A DNA stretch of 57,111 nucleotides from Candidatus Thioglobus sp. (GTDB lineage Bacteria > Pseudomonadota > Gammaproteobacteria > PS1 > Pseudothioglobaceae). A program made the translations under genes and the position numbers. The stretch is taken from positions 1 through 57,111 of the forward strand of contig JAOMEO010000008.1 in NCBI GenBank assembly GCA_028345955.1, given 5' to 3'. The notes under the pieces were generated by a model. That model was given only the letters and a program-made list of their open reading frames with translations, made no database searches and had not been told where the DNA came from. Of the stretch, positions 10,401 to 21,451 are shown piece after piece (position 1 is the stretch's first letter; each line of letters starts with the position of its first letter).

Positions 10401-11657
10401 ATGAACAGATTCATATACACATTACTGCTTTACCTTAGTCTACCAATAGCAGTCCTTAAAATAATAACGAAAGAGCGAAAAAGCCCTTTCTGGAAAGTTA
10501 AACTCAAAAATCAACTGGGCTTTATCACTAAAACCTCAAGTAATGTAATCTGGGTTCATTGTGTCTCGGTAGGAGAATTTAATGCAGCTAGGCCTCTAAT
10601 TGATCAATTATTGGACATCTATCCTGAACACAGACTGGTAATTACAACAACTACTATCACTGGCGCTGTAGCAGTAAGGAATCATTATCAGGATCGAGTC
10701 ATACACTATTTCTTCCCTTTTGATTTACCCTTTATTGTAGGTCCTTTTATTAAGAAAATTAATCCCGTTGCTTGCATTTTACTAGAGACTGAAATATGGC
10801 CTAATCTCATAAATAATCTCAATAAAAAAACCATACCTGTAATGTTAATTAATGCCCGTCTATCAGAGCGCTCACTCAAAAAATACCAAAAATTTTCCAC
10901 CAATCTTGTTCGAAAAACAATCAATCAGTTAACATTAATTTGTTCTCAAAACGATACTTCAAGTGAGCGTTTTTTATCACTGGGTGCATCACCAGATAAG
11001 GTCATCACAGTTGGTAATCTGAAGTTTGACAGCAACGAAAAAGATAATCCCAACACAACCAAGTCATTACAACAAATAATTGGTCAACGACGTGTTGTCG
11101 TTTTTGCGAGCACGCGTGAAGGGGAAGAAAAAAAAATTATACAAAGCTATGTCAACCTTAAAGACAAATTTGATGCACTCTTGATTATCGTTCCAAGACA
11201 TCCTCAGCGTTTCGATGAAGTTTTTGATTTAATTATTGACAGCGGTCTTGATGTGAAAAGACGATCACAAGGACTGGGCTGCGATGAAAATACCCAAGTA
11301 CTGCTTGGTGACAGCATGGGAGAATTACTGTCGTATTACAGTGTTTGTGATATTGCCTTTATAGGTGGTAGCCTTATAGACACCGGTGGGCAAAACATGC
11401 TGGAAGCAGCAGCCGCATCGAAACCAATATTGTTTGGTCCAAGTGTGTTTAACTTTGAAAAGATTGCACAGCAACTCTTAGAAAATAAAGCTGCAATTCA
11501 GGTCGAAGATGTAGATAATCTTATGAAAACCATACCTGGTCTACTTTTGGATGACACTAGGAGACAGAAACTTGGTAGAAATGCCAAAGCTACCTTTGAA
11601 AAACATCGCGGTGCAGTGAATCGTTTGATGAAATTACTAATACCTAAAATCAGTTAG
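10401..11657 (+). CDS. waaA: 3-deoxy-D-manno-octulosonic acid (Kdo) transferase
   Basis: Adds Kdo to lipid IVA at the cytoplasmic face of the inner membrane; it marks the organism as LPS-bearing. 418 aa, close to E. coli WaaA (425). It has an N-terminal membrane anchor (about residues 5-20), the acceptor-side VSVGEFNAARPLI with the catalytic glutamate, LLETEIWPNLI, and the GT-B donor-side PRHPQRFDEV and GGSLIDTGGQNMLEAAA. It stands alone on the plus strand, convergent with thiC. Confidence 0.96.
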   Translation: MNRFIYTLLLYLSLPIAVLKIITKERKSPFWKVKLKNQLGFITKTSSNVIWVHCVSVGEFNAARPLIDQLLDIYPEHRLVITTTTITGAVAVRNHYQDRVIHYFFPFDLPFIVGPFIKKINPVACILLETEIWPNLINNLNKKTIPVMLINARLSERSLKKYQKFSTNLVRKTINQLTLICSQNDTSSERFLSLGASPDKVITVGNLKFDSNEKDNPNTTKSLQQIIGQRRVVVFASTREGEEKKIIQSYVNLKDKFDALLIIVPRHPQRFDEVFDLIIDSGLDVKRRSQGLGCDENTQVLLGDSMGELLSYYSVCDIAFIGGSLIDTGGQNMLEAAAASKPILFGPSVFNFEKIAQQLLENKAAIQVEDVDNLMKTIPGLLLDDTRRQKLGRNAKATFEKHRGAVNRLMKLLIPKIS

Positions 11658-11695
11658 AGTATTTCATAGGACTGTTATTGAAAGAACTCTCTAAC

Positions 11696-13579
<1,884 letters not shown>

Positions 13580-13597
13580 TTAAAATTACTTTGATGA

Positions 13598-14596
<999 letters not shown>

Positions 14597-14655
14597 CCGG
14601 TCTACTTTTGATAAATCACTTTTAATTTGGAAAAACTGTCTAATCAAAAAAATAA

Positions 14656-15177
14656 ATGTCACAAAAAACAGCTTTTTATTTACTCTCATTAATCGTCATA
14701 TTTTTTATTGGCTACTATTACGCCAAAATAAATCTTGAACCATCAGAAACTAGTATTGATGTTACCAATACGTCTCTAGGTGAAAATAAATTGCAGGAAG
14801 AGCTCTCTGAAGTCATAAAGAATAAAAACGAGCTTCAAACTCAACTGGATGGGCTTGATAGTCAACTTATTATGACTCGTGCTGAACTGAAAACTGTACA
14901 GCAACAATTAATCCTTTCTTCAAGTAAATCTAAAGTTTTTGAAGATGAATTAAATCAAATAGATGACGCCCGAAAAGTAGTCAAACTGCTTCAGGAGGAG
15001 CTGACAACTGCTAACAATAATCTAATAAATATGGCAAAAGAACTACAACAAGTCAAAAATGAATTACAATTAGTTGAAGATAAATTAAGATCTTCAGAAC
15101 TAGATTTAGAATTAGCTGAATTTGAGTTACAGTTAGCTGAAGAAAAATTAGAGCTAAATAAAGATATTAAATACTAG
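14656..15177 (+). CDS. Membrane-anchored coiled-coil protein, function unknown
   Basis: I do not recognise a family. 173 aa: a single N-terminal hydrophobic segment (about residues 5-23) without a lipobox or clear cleavage site, then a short low-complexity linker. From about residue 45 to the end is a nearly continuous heptad-rich coiled coil (LQEELSEV, LQTQLDGLDSQL, LQQVKNELQLVEDKL). Topology is probably N-in with the coil in the periplasm, but this is inferred. It sits 59 nt after hemB and 12 nt before tatA on the same strand, so the three may be cotranscribed. The HemX-like or TatB-like alternatives lack the expected motifs. Confidence 0.8.
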   Translation: MSQKTAFYLLSLIVIFFIGYYYAKINLEPSETSIDVTNTSLGENKLQEELSEVIKNKNELQTQLDGLDSQLIMTRAELKTVQQQLILSSSKSKVFEDELNQIDDARKVVKLLQEELTTANNNLINMAKELQQVKNELQLVEDKLRSSELDLELAEFELQLAEEKLELNKDIKY

Positions 15178-15189
15178 GAGTGGAAAATT

Positions 15190-15438
15190 ATGCCAGGACC
15201 ATTTGAACTTGTTATTATTCTAGCAATTGTAATACTTATTTTTGGCGGTAAGCGCCTCAAAAATTTAGGTAGTGATCTAGGTGGTGCAATCAAAGGCTTT
15301 AAGTCATCCGTGAAGGAAGCTGAAACAGAGGAAGAAGAGACTATAGAAGTTGAAGTTGAAGTTGAAGAAACTGATGATCACAACGAAGCTAAGATTGAAG
15401 CATCAGATGATACTGCTGAAGAGAACTCTGAAAAATAA
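15190..15438 (+). CDS. tatA: Sec-independent translocase subunit TatA
   Basis: Pore-forming component of the twin-arginine export system. 82 aa: a short N-terminal transmembrane helix ([16 protein letters not shown]), the [10 protein letters not shown] hinge with its phenylalanine-glycine, an amphipathic helix ([20 protein letters not shown]) and a long, very acidic tail ([14 protein letters not shown]). The ribosome site AGGAG lies about 8 nt before the ATG. tatB and tatC are not in the window, so the tat genes are split in this genome or TatA is bifunctional. Confidence 0.93.
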   Translation: MPGPFELVIILAIVILIFGGKRLKNLGSDLGGAIKGFKSSVKEAETEEEETIEVEVEVEETDDHNEAKIEASDDTAEENSEK

Positions 15439-15461
15439 CTTCTCCATTTTTCTATGTGCAA

Positions 15462-15671
15462 ATGATAAGACGCACAAAAAATAAAACATTAAAGTTCGCT
15501 AAAAATGAACTGAAAAAACTATTAGTTTTAGATTATAGATTGTTGGCAGAGCGTTTTAGGTCAGACCAATTTACATCAAAGCAAATGACAGAAGAATTTA
15601 AAGCCAATCCTGAATTTAAAGATTGGTACTTTAAAAATTATTGGGCTCTAGAAAAATGGAGAAGTATATGA
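15462..15671 (+). CDS. Small basic protein, unknown
   Basis: I do not recognise it. About 69 aa from the ATG at 15462 (a GTG two codons earlier is an alternative; neither has a strong ribosome site). It is lysine/arginine-rich at the N-terminus (MIRRTKNKTLKFAKNELKK) and ends in an aromatic-rich segment (DWYFKNYWALEKW). It has no membrane helix or signal. It lies 23 nt after tatA on the same strand, and its coding-like amino-acid usage argues for a real gene. Possibly cytoplasmic and lineage-specific. Confidence 0.55.
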   Translation: MIRRTKNKTLKFAKNELKKLLVLDYRLLAERFRSDQFTSKQMTEEFKANPEFKDWYFKNYWALEKWRSI

Positions 15672-15696
15672 GAAATAACCCTGCAAGAGAGCAACA

Positions 15697-15714
15697 ATCA
15701 ATAGTACTATTGAT
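15697..15714. repeat. 18-bp perfect palindrome between convergent genes
   Basis: ATCAATAGTACTATTGAT is a perfect inverted repeat between the end of the small basic-protein gene (15671) and the end of the EamA transporter gene (15720). It has no loop and no long T-tract, so it is a weak terminator candidate. It could equally be a protein-binding site or chance in AT-rich DNA. Confidence 0.45.
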
Positions 15715-15719
15715 GAGTC

Positions 15720-16622
15720 TTAACCAAGCCTAGCTTTAACGCCTGGCAACGGTTTAGCAAAAAGCACTAATATATTACCAATAATAATCAAAACTACTCC
15801 AACTATACCAATCCAACTCCATTGATAATCCTCAAAAAAAGTTGATATCAGTAATGCAATAACTGGGGTAAATACATTGACATAAGAGGCTTTATCAGCA
15901 CCAATATTACCGACCAACTTAAGATAGACCCCAAAACCCAATACAGACGCCACTATGGCCAAATATAATAGCGAAACAACATAACTAGAGCTGGTACTAA
16001 ACCCAAAGCTAATATCGCTTATTGCTACATAGCTCACAATCATAATTGAGCCATAAAGCATACTGAAAGCGTTACTTTGTAAAAGTGGCATTTTCCGTGC
16101 TTGCATCTGCCCAGAAAACAACATACCAATTGAGGCAAAAAAAGTCATAAGCAAACCCCAAATAAAGCCTTTTACAACTCCAGTTTCTATTGACCACAGG
16201 GCAGTACTCAATTCATTTGAAAATATTACCCCTAGACCAATAATTCCAACTACTGCACCTACTAAAATGGGCAGCCTAATAGGCTTTCTAAAAAATATAA
16301 AACCGTTAAAAACCGTAAAAAGTGTTAGAGTAGAAAAGATCAGACAGACCAATCCAGATGTCAAGTAAAAACTGCCAAAGTAGGCACAAATATAGTTAAT
16401 ACAAAATAGAAAAAATCCCAGAATAAGCCAATCTATATGACTACGCCAAGGAAATGAAAGTTTTTTACCACGAATCAAACACCAAGCAAATAATATAGTA
16501 GAAGCTAGAAGAAACCGCCAAGCTATAGAAGCCTGAGGAGCGACATCACCTAACTGAAAAGTAATAGCGAACCAAGAAGTCCCCCAACAAAATAAAACTA
16601 AAAAATAAAGGGCTACATTCAT
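15720..16622 (-). CDS. EamA/DMT-superfamily transporter
   Basis: Inner-membrane carrier of the drug/metabolite transporter superfamily. 300 aa with about ten hydrophobic helices in two EamA repeats (about 5-135 and 150-290). The N-terminal LFCWGTSWFAITFQLGDV and the WRFLLASTILFAW segment are family-typical. These proteins export or import amino acids and other small metabolites; the substrate cannot be read from sequence. The reverse-strand neighbour acs lies 39 nt upstream, so cotranscription is possible. Confidence 0.9.
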   Translation of the reverse strand: MNVALYFLVLFCWGTSWFAITFQLGDVAPQASIAWRFLLASTILFAWCLIRGKKLSFPWRSHIDWLILGFFLFCINYICAYFGSFYLTSGLVCLIFSTLTLFTVFNGFIFFRKPIRLPILVGAVVGIIGLGVIFSNELSTALWSIETGVVKGFIWGLLMTFFASIGMLFSGQMQARKMPLLQSNAFSMLYGSIMIVSYVAISDISFGFSTSSSYVVSLLYLAIVASVLGFGVYLKLVGNIGADKASYVNVFTPVIALLISTFFEDYQWSWIGIVGVVLIIIGNILVLFAKPLPGVKARLG

Positions 16623-16661
16623 GGGAGATAAAAAACCACTTAATATATTAAAAGTTACTTT

Positions 16662-18578
16662 TTAGTTAACTCTATTAGAAATTAAATCAGTCACAACTCC
16701 CGGTTCAGCTAAAGTGGAAGTATCTCCTAAGTCATCGTAATCATTTTCTGCTATCTTTCGCAATATGCGTCGCATGATTTTTCCTGACCTAGTTTTTGGT
16801 AAGCCTGGAGAAAATTGAATTTTATCAATCGTTGCGATTGGGCCTATTTCTTTTCTTACCAAAGCTACTAAATCTTCCTTTAGATTATCGTTGCCTTCTG
16901 TACCGGACATGAGAGATACATAGGCATAGATTCCCTGGCCTTTAATTTCATGAGGCATACCAACAACCGCAGCTTCACTAACCTTAGCATGAAGAACGAG
17001 GGCTGACTCAATTTCTGCCGTTCCTAATCGATGACCGGATATATTTAAAACATCATCTACTCTACCAGTAATCCAATAATAACCATCAGAATCTCGTTTA
17101 ACTCCGTCACCGGCAAAATACTTACCCGGATAGGTTGAAAAATAGGCTTCCATAAAGCGTTCATGATTGTTGTAAAGTGTCCTCATCTGCCCAGGCCAAG
17201 AACGAGCAAGCACTAGAATGCCTGATGCTTTTCCTTCTAAAACTTCACCACTCTCACTAACAACTTGAGGCTCAATACCAAAAAATGGCTTCGAAGCAGA
17301 ACCTGGTTTTAGAGGTGTTGCAAAAGGCATCGGCGTTATCATATGACCACCGGTTTCAGTTTGCCACCAGGTATCAACAACAGGACATCTGTCTTCACCA
17401 ACAATATGGTAATACCATTCCCATGCCTCAGGATTGATAGGCTCACCAACTGTACCCAAGATTCTTAAACTTGACCTAGAAGTTGTTTGAACAAGTTCAT
17501 TTCCTGCACCCATTAAAGCCCTAATTGCTGTAGGTGCAGTATAAAAAGTATTTATCTGATGTTTATCAATAACTTGCCAAAAACGTGAAGCATCAGGATA
17601 ATTTGGGACACCTTCAAACATTACTGTAGTTGCACCATTAGCTAGTGGTCCGTAAACGATATAGGAATGACCGGTAACCCAACCAACGTCAGCAGTGCAC
17701 CAGTAGATGTCTCCTTCCTGATAATCAAAAGTATATTTATGAGTCATTGCAGCATAAAGCAAGTAACCACCAGAAGTATGGAGCACTCCTTTTGGCTTGC
17801 CAGTTGAACCCGAAGTGTAGAGAATAAATAGCGGGTTTTCAGCGTCAAACATTTCGCAGGGATATTCAGGAGATGCATTTTTCACAAGATCGTGATACCA
17901 GATATCTCTATCACTCCAGGTCACTTTACCACTAGTCCTTTTAACAACTACTATGGCATCAACACAATCACAATCCCTCGTGGCCTGATCTACATTAGCC
18001 TTTAAAGGTATAGGTTTACCTCCGCGTACTCCCTCGTCAGCTGTAATAACTATTTTGCATTTACTGTCAAGAATTCGATCTCGCAAAGCGTCGGGTGAGA
18101 AGCCGCCAAACACTACTGAATGTATTGCGCCAACTCTAGCACATGCGAGCATCGCGATGGCTGCCTCTAAAATCATAGGCATATACAAACACACTCGATC
18201 ACCTTCCACCACGCCTAATTCTTTCAAACCATTTGAAAACTTGCAAACCTTTTCATGTAATTGGCTATAAGTTATTGATTCACTTGAGTTTGGATCATCA
18301 CCTTCCCAAATAATTGCCACTTGGTCTGCACGTTTAGGAAGGTGACGGTCTAGGCAATTGTATGAAACATTTAAAGTAGCACCCTCAAACCAGACAATCT
18401 TTCCTTTAGAGAAATCAACATCTGAAACTTTATCCCACTTTCTTTCCCAATCTATAAAAGTCTCAGCCTGTTCAGACCAAAAAATATCAGGTTCATTCAT
18501 TGAGCGTTCATACATAGACTCATAGGTCTCTGAATCTATTAATGGAACTCTGTCAGTTTGGATGATTGGATATGTCAT
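16662..18578 (-). CDS. acs: Acetyl-CoA synthetase (AMP-forming)
   Basis: Activates acetate to acetyl-CoA through acetyl-AMP. 638 aa, close to E. coli Acs (652). Motifs: the P-loop-like [27 protein letters not shown], the hinge [21 protein letters not shown] and the C-terminal [11 protein letters not shown], whose lysine is the site of inhibitory acetylation in characterised Acs enzymes. That makes the deacetylase-family gene at 4.7-5.6 kb a conceivable, untested partner. A terminator-like hairpin of rpoZ lies upstream (18671-18696), so acs probably has its own promoter. Confidence 0.97.
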   Translation of the reverse strand: MTYPIIQTDRVPLIDSETYESMYERSMNEPDIFWSEQAETFIDWERKWDKVSDVDFSKGKIVWFEGATLNVSYNCLDRHLPKRADQVAIIWEGDDPNSSESITYSQLHEKVCKFSNGLKELGVVEGDRVCLYMPMILEAAIAMLACARVGAIHSVVFGGFSPDALRDRILDSKCKIVITADEGVRGGKPIPLKANVDQATRDCDCVDAIVVVKRTSGKVTWSDRDIWYHDLVKNASPEYPCEMFDAENPLFILYTSGSTGKPKGVLHTSGGYLLYAAMTHKYTFDYQEGDIYWCTADVGWVTGHSYIVYGPLANGATTVMFEGVPNYPDASRFWQVIDKHQINTFYTAPTAIRALMGAGNELVQTTSRSSLRILGTVGEPINPEAWEWYYHIVGEDRCPVVDTWWQTETGGHMITPMPFATPLKPGSASKPFFGIEPQVVSESGEVLEGKASGILVLARSWPGQMRTLYNNHERFMEAYFSTYPGKYFAGDGVKRDSDGYYWITGRVDDVLNISGHRLGTAEIESALVLHAKVSEAAVVGMPHEIKGQGIYAYVSLMSGTEGNDNLKEDLVALVRKEIGPIATIDKIQFSPGLPKTRSGKIMRRILRKIAENDYDDLGDTSTLAEPGVVTDLISNRVN

Positions 18579-18670
18579 TGAATTCCTCTAAATTTTGATA
18601 TATAAAAAAGTTATGTTACCAAATCACTGAAAAGTATTATGAAGAAATATATTGAATTTCACTAGCTAAA

Positions 18671-18696
18671 AAAAATGACGCACATGCGTCATTTTT
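18671..18696 (-). terminator. Rho-independent terminator downstream of rpoZ
   Basis: AAAAATGACGCA and TGCGTCATTTTT form a perfect 12-bp inverted repeat with a minimal centre. Read on the minus strand it is followed by a continuous run of T (complement of the A-run from 18668). It starts 22 nt past the rpoZ stop. The A/T flanks on both sides would also allow termination in the other direction. Confidence 0.85.
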
Positions 18697-18717
18697 GCTA
18701 ATTTAACAACAAAAGAT

Positions 18718-19056
18718 TTACTCTGACTTTTCCTCAATCACTATATCATCACTTTCAGTATCCAGAGTGACTTCGGAGAGCTCTTCAGCAACTTCACTCA
18801 CTTTTGCCTCTTCTAAAAGCTTTTCCTGAGCACTTAGCTCCTCTTCCATTGCATACTCTTCAGTCAAAATAGAGGCATCGATTATCCCAGCTTCAATCTC
18901 CCTCAAAGCCAACACTGTCGGCTTATCTTTACCAGCATCAAGTGTCGACCTATAACCACCTGAATTTAATTGATGGGCACGTTTTGCAGCCACCAATACC
19001 AACTCAAATCTATTCTCAACTTTATCCAAACAATCTTCTACTGTTACTCTTGCCAT
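18718..19056 (-). CDS. rpoZ: RNA polymerase omega subunit
   Basis: Small core-polymerase subunit that aids beta-prime folding and forms part of a ppGpp site. 112 aa. The N-terminal [27 protein letters not shown] is diagnostic, followed by REIEAG. The last 35 or so residues are an acidic extension ([21 protein letters not shown]), longer than the E. coli 91-aa protein. Neither gmk nor spoT is adjacent; it is divergent from dnaQ. Confidence 0.96.
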   Translation of the reverse strand: MARVTVEDCLDKVENRFELVLVAAKRAHQLNSGGYRSTLDAGKDKPTVLALREIEAGIIDASILTEEYAMEEELSAQEKLLEEAKVSEVAEELSEVTLDTESDDIVIEEKSE

Positions 19057-19120
19057 AATCTTAAATAACCTTTCTAGCTCAGATGATAAAATGGATTAAT
19101 TTTACGTGATTTTGCCCATA

Positions 19121-19786
19121 ATGGAAAGACTTATTGTCCTTGATACAGAGACTACTGGTATTGAGCTATCAGAAGGTCATCGCATCATTGAAGTAGGAGC
19201 GGTTCAGATACTGGATAGGGAAATAACAAGTACCGAATTTCATGAATATGTTCAACCAAACAAAAAAGTGGGTCAGTCTGTTAACATTCATGGAATTACG
19301 GATAAATTTTTAATTAATAAGCCTCAATTCAATCAAATTTCCGATGACCTTCTATCTTTTATTGAGGGTGCAACTTTGATAATACATAATGCGCCTTTTG
19401 ATTTGGGTTTTCTTAACAATGAGCTTAAAATTATTGGCATCAAAGAAACGATAGAGGATATCTGCACTATCATCGACACATTAGAGTTATCTAAGCAGCA
19501 GCGTCCAGGAACTATGCATAACTTAGATGCGCTATGCCGTCGTTTTGGTATCGATACAAGTGCACGTACCAGACATGGAGCCCTACTAGATGCTCAAATT
19601 CTTGCCCAGGTTTATCTTGCTATGACTGGTGGCCAATCAAATCTTTTTCAAGAAATCTCTAAAACCGAATCAAATCAAAGTGACCCATCACTAATTAAGA
19701 GAGTCAAAGAAAATCGAGATAAAATCAAAGTCATCTATGCTAATAAAAATGAACTTAAGGCTCACGAAAACTATTTTCAAAATTGA
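19121..19786 (+). CDS. dnaQ: DNA polymerase III epsilon subunit (3'-5' proofreading exonuclease)
   Basis: Proofreading subunit of the replicative polymerase, DEDDh family. About 221 aa from the ATG at 19121; an in-frame GTG at 19106 would add five residues but the ATG gives the family's MERLIVLDTETTG start. Catalytic acids: D-x-E in LDTETTG, Asp in HNAPFDLGFL, and the His/Asp pair in RHGALLDAQILA. The C-terminal alpha-binding tail is short. A tRNA operon promoter begins about 20 nt after the stop. Confidence 0.95.
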   Translation: MERLIVLDTETTGIELSEGHRIIEVGAVQILDREITSTEFHEYVQPNKKVGQSVNIHGITDKFLINKPQFNQISDDLLSFIEGATLIIHNAPFDLGFLNNELKIIGIKETIEDICTIIDTLELSKQQRPGTMHNLDALCRRFGIDTSARTRHGALLDAQILAQVYLAMTGGQSNLFQEISKTESNQSDPSLIKRVKENRDKIKVIYANKNELKAHENYFQN

Positions 19787-19807
19787 TTAAATCTGGCGGA
19801 TTAGGGA

Positions 19808-19835
19808 TTGACTAAGGATGCTATCACAGTATAAT
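19808..19835 (+). promoter_or_regulatory. sigma70-type promoter of the tRNA operon
   Basis: TTGACT (19808-19813) and a perfect TATAAT (19830-19835) are separated by 16 nt. The predicted start near 19842 is about five bases before the first mature tRNA. This is the best-looking promoter in the window. Confidence 0.85.
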
Positions 19836-19846
19836 TACACCTCTTT

Positions 19847-19923
19847 CGGAGTGTAGCGCAGCTTGGTAGCGTATCTGGTTTGGGACCAGGTGGTCGGGGG
19901 TTCAAATCCCTCCACTCCGACCA
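19847..19923 (+). tRNA. tRNA-Pro (UGG)
   Basis: 77 nt with encoded CCA. The acceptor stem CGGAGTG pairs with CACTCCG. The anticodon loop TTTGGGA places TGG at positions 34-36. The T arm GGGGGTTCAAATCCC is standard. It is the first of three tandem tRNAs. Confidence 0.97.
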
Positions 19924-19974
19924 AAAATTATTGATTAAATGTGTTAGCCCAAACTTTATTAAAGTAAAGTTATT

Positions 19975-20051
19975 GCGCCCATAGCTCAGCTGGATAGAGC
20001 AACGGCCTTCTAAGCCGTAGGTCATACGTTCGAATCGTATTGGGCGCACCA
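19975..20051 (+). tRNA. tRNA-Arg (UCU)
   Basis: 77 nt with encoded CCA. The acceptor stem GCGCCCA pairs with TGGGCGC. The anticodon stem ACGGC/GCCGT encloses CTTCTAA, giving anticodon TCT, which reads AGA/AGG. Those codons are expected to be common in an AT-rich genome. Confidence 0.97.
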
Positions 20052-20065
20052 TTTGTTGGTATTAT

Positions 20066-20142
20066 GGCGGGAATAGCTCAGTTGGTAGAGCCCCGGATTG
20101 TGATTCCGGTTGTCGCGGGTTCGAGCCCCGTTTCTCGCCCCA
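20066..20142 (+). tRNA. tRNA-His (GUG)
   Basis: 77 nt including the extra 5' G(-1) opposite C73 that is characteristic of tRNA-His, with encoded CCA. Acceptor GCGGGAA pairs with TTCTCGC (one G-T pair). The anticodon loop of CGGATTGTGATTCCG holds GTG. It is the last gene of the Pro-Arg-His cluster and ends 15 nt before the convergent TPR-methyltransferase gene. Confidence 0.97.
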
Positions 20143-20157
20143 CTTCCTGATAGGGAT

Positions 20158-21246
20158 TCAAGATGCCTGCAAAATAAATATTTTCCCGTCAATCCAACCT
20201 TCCCTCTCTTTCCTTAGGTTTACTTCTTGAGTATCGATTACTTTAAATGCATCAAAAGCGGTCTTTAAAATATAATCATCTGAGTGTGCATAACGTGCAC
20301 TTCTTAATAAAGAGTAGCCACCCTCTTCTTGGGTTTCTATAGAGAAAATAAACAAGGCATTTTTATTACAACATTGTCTCACTGTTTTAAATATTTTAGT
20401 AAGTTCGCCAATATAAATAAATAAATCCAAAGCAATAAATAAGTCATATTTTTCTTTTGATGAACTCAGAACATCAACAATATCACCTACAATTAAATGG
20501 TCATAGACATCTAGTTCCCTTGTTTTGGCTACCATATTGCTAGAGATATCAATTCCAGTGAGATTGTCAGCAATATCTCTTAGTTCTTTGCCAGTTAAAC
20601 CAGTACCACAACCCAAATCAATTACTCTACCGAAAGTTTTCCTAGTTGGATCTAATTTAAGAATTAGTTCTTTCATTAAAAAAGGTAACTTGTAGCCGAG
20701 TTGTTTTATTAAAGAATCATCAAATCTTTCTGCATAATCGTCAAATAGATTCTTAACATATTCATTTGGTGGTTCAGTGCTTGTATTGCCAGTTAATGCA
20801 TTGAACATATGCTGAGGTACTGAGTAGTCCGGTTTAATTGCGAGTGCTTGCTCATAATTCTTAACCGCCATATCTAGTTGTCCTAAACTAGCATAGCAAC
20901 CTCCAATCATATTGAAGAGTAATGCATCATTAGGATTGTCTTTTATTAAGGCTTCAAGTGTATCGATTGCATCTGGTATCTGTCCGCTAGTGAAAAAGTA
21001 AATGACAGAAAGAATTTTATTATTATGTGCCTTAGCATAATCTGGTTTAATAGCTACGACCTTCTTGTAGCTCCTAACTGCTGCATCTAGCTGACCGAGC
21101 CTATGATGTGAGAAACCAAGATTGTAATGCGCTTCTGCATAGTCTGGTTTAATAGAGAGAGCCTTCTCATAGCAACTAATCGCAGTATCCAATTGGCCTA
21201 ATTTGGCATATTTAGTACCTCTTATATTATAGATTTTATGCTTCAT
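20158..21246 (-). CDS. TPR-repeat protein fused to a SAM-dependent methyltransferase
   Basis: 362 aa. Residues about 1-145 hold four TPR-like units with near-identical phrases (KLGQLDTAISCYEKALSIKP, RLGQLDAAVRSYKKV, SLGQLDMAVKNYEQALAIKP). After the linker YVKNLFDDYAERFDDSL comes a class I methyltransferase with motif I VIDLGCGTGLTGKEL (208-222), the SAM acidic residue in GIDISSNM, and IALDLFIYIG at motif IV. The substrate is unknown; the TPR part probably recruits a protein partner. The ubiquinone/biotin-type small-molecule methyltransferases it resembles lack TPRs. It stands alone, convergent with the tRNA operon. Confidence 0.88.
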   Translation of the reverse strand: MKHKIYNIRGTKYAKLGQLDTAISCYEKALSIKPDYAEAHYNLGFSHHRLGQLDAAVRSYKKVVAIKPDYAKAHNNKILSVIYFFTSGQIPDAIDTLEALIKDNPNDALLFNMIGGCYASLGQLDMAVKNYEQALAIKPDYSVPQHMFNALTGNTSTEPPNEYVKNLFDDYAERFDDSLIKQLGYKLPFLMKELILKLDPTRKTFGRVIDLGCGTGLTGKELRDIADNLTGIDISSNMVAKTRELDVYDHLIVGDIVDVLSSSKEKYDLFIALDLFIYIGELTKIFKTVRQCCNKNALFIFSIETQEEGGYSLLRSARYAHSDDYILKTAFDAFKVIDTQEVNLRKEREGWIDGKIFILQAS

Positions 21247-21258
21247 AATATTATTTTT

Positions 21259-21285
21259 AGCATACTGTTAAATTTACTTTGACAA
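21259..21285 (-). promoter_or_regulatory. Possible promoter of the TPR-methyltransferase gene
   Basis: On the minus strand TTGTCA (21280-21285) precedes TATGCT (21259-21264) with a short 15-nt spacer, just upstream of the ATG at 21246. The boxes are reasonable but the spacing is not ideal. Confidence 0.35.
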
Positions 21286-21451
21286 TATTGATAAACGGTA
21301 ATAGAATACATTTCTCCCTGTAACTTAAATAGTCACGTTTTTTATTGTGACTGAATCATAAATTCTTAAGTTTACTTACTAAGAATTTTATTGGAGTGGT
21401 GTTTTCACTATAGCTAAAAATTTGATAGTTTAATTAAAAGGAGAAGAAATA

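Noticed and set aside
19801-20052. 83-aa minus-strand ORF reading through the tRNA cluster (RPIRFERMTYGLEGRCSIQ)
   Set aside because: It is the antisense translation of tRNA-Pro and tRNA-Arg, a well-known annotation artefact; the three tRNAs fold perfectly on the plus strand.
21331-21388. Two AT-rich inverted repeats upstream of the nucleotidase gene (AGTCAC/GTGACT and AAATTCTTA/TAAGAATTT) as Pho operators
   Set aside because: Neither resembles the direct-repeat CTGTCAT Pho box, and such AT-rich repeats are expected by chance; left unassigned.
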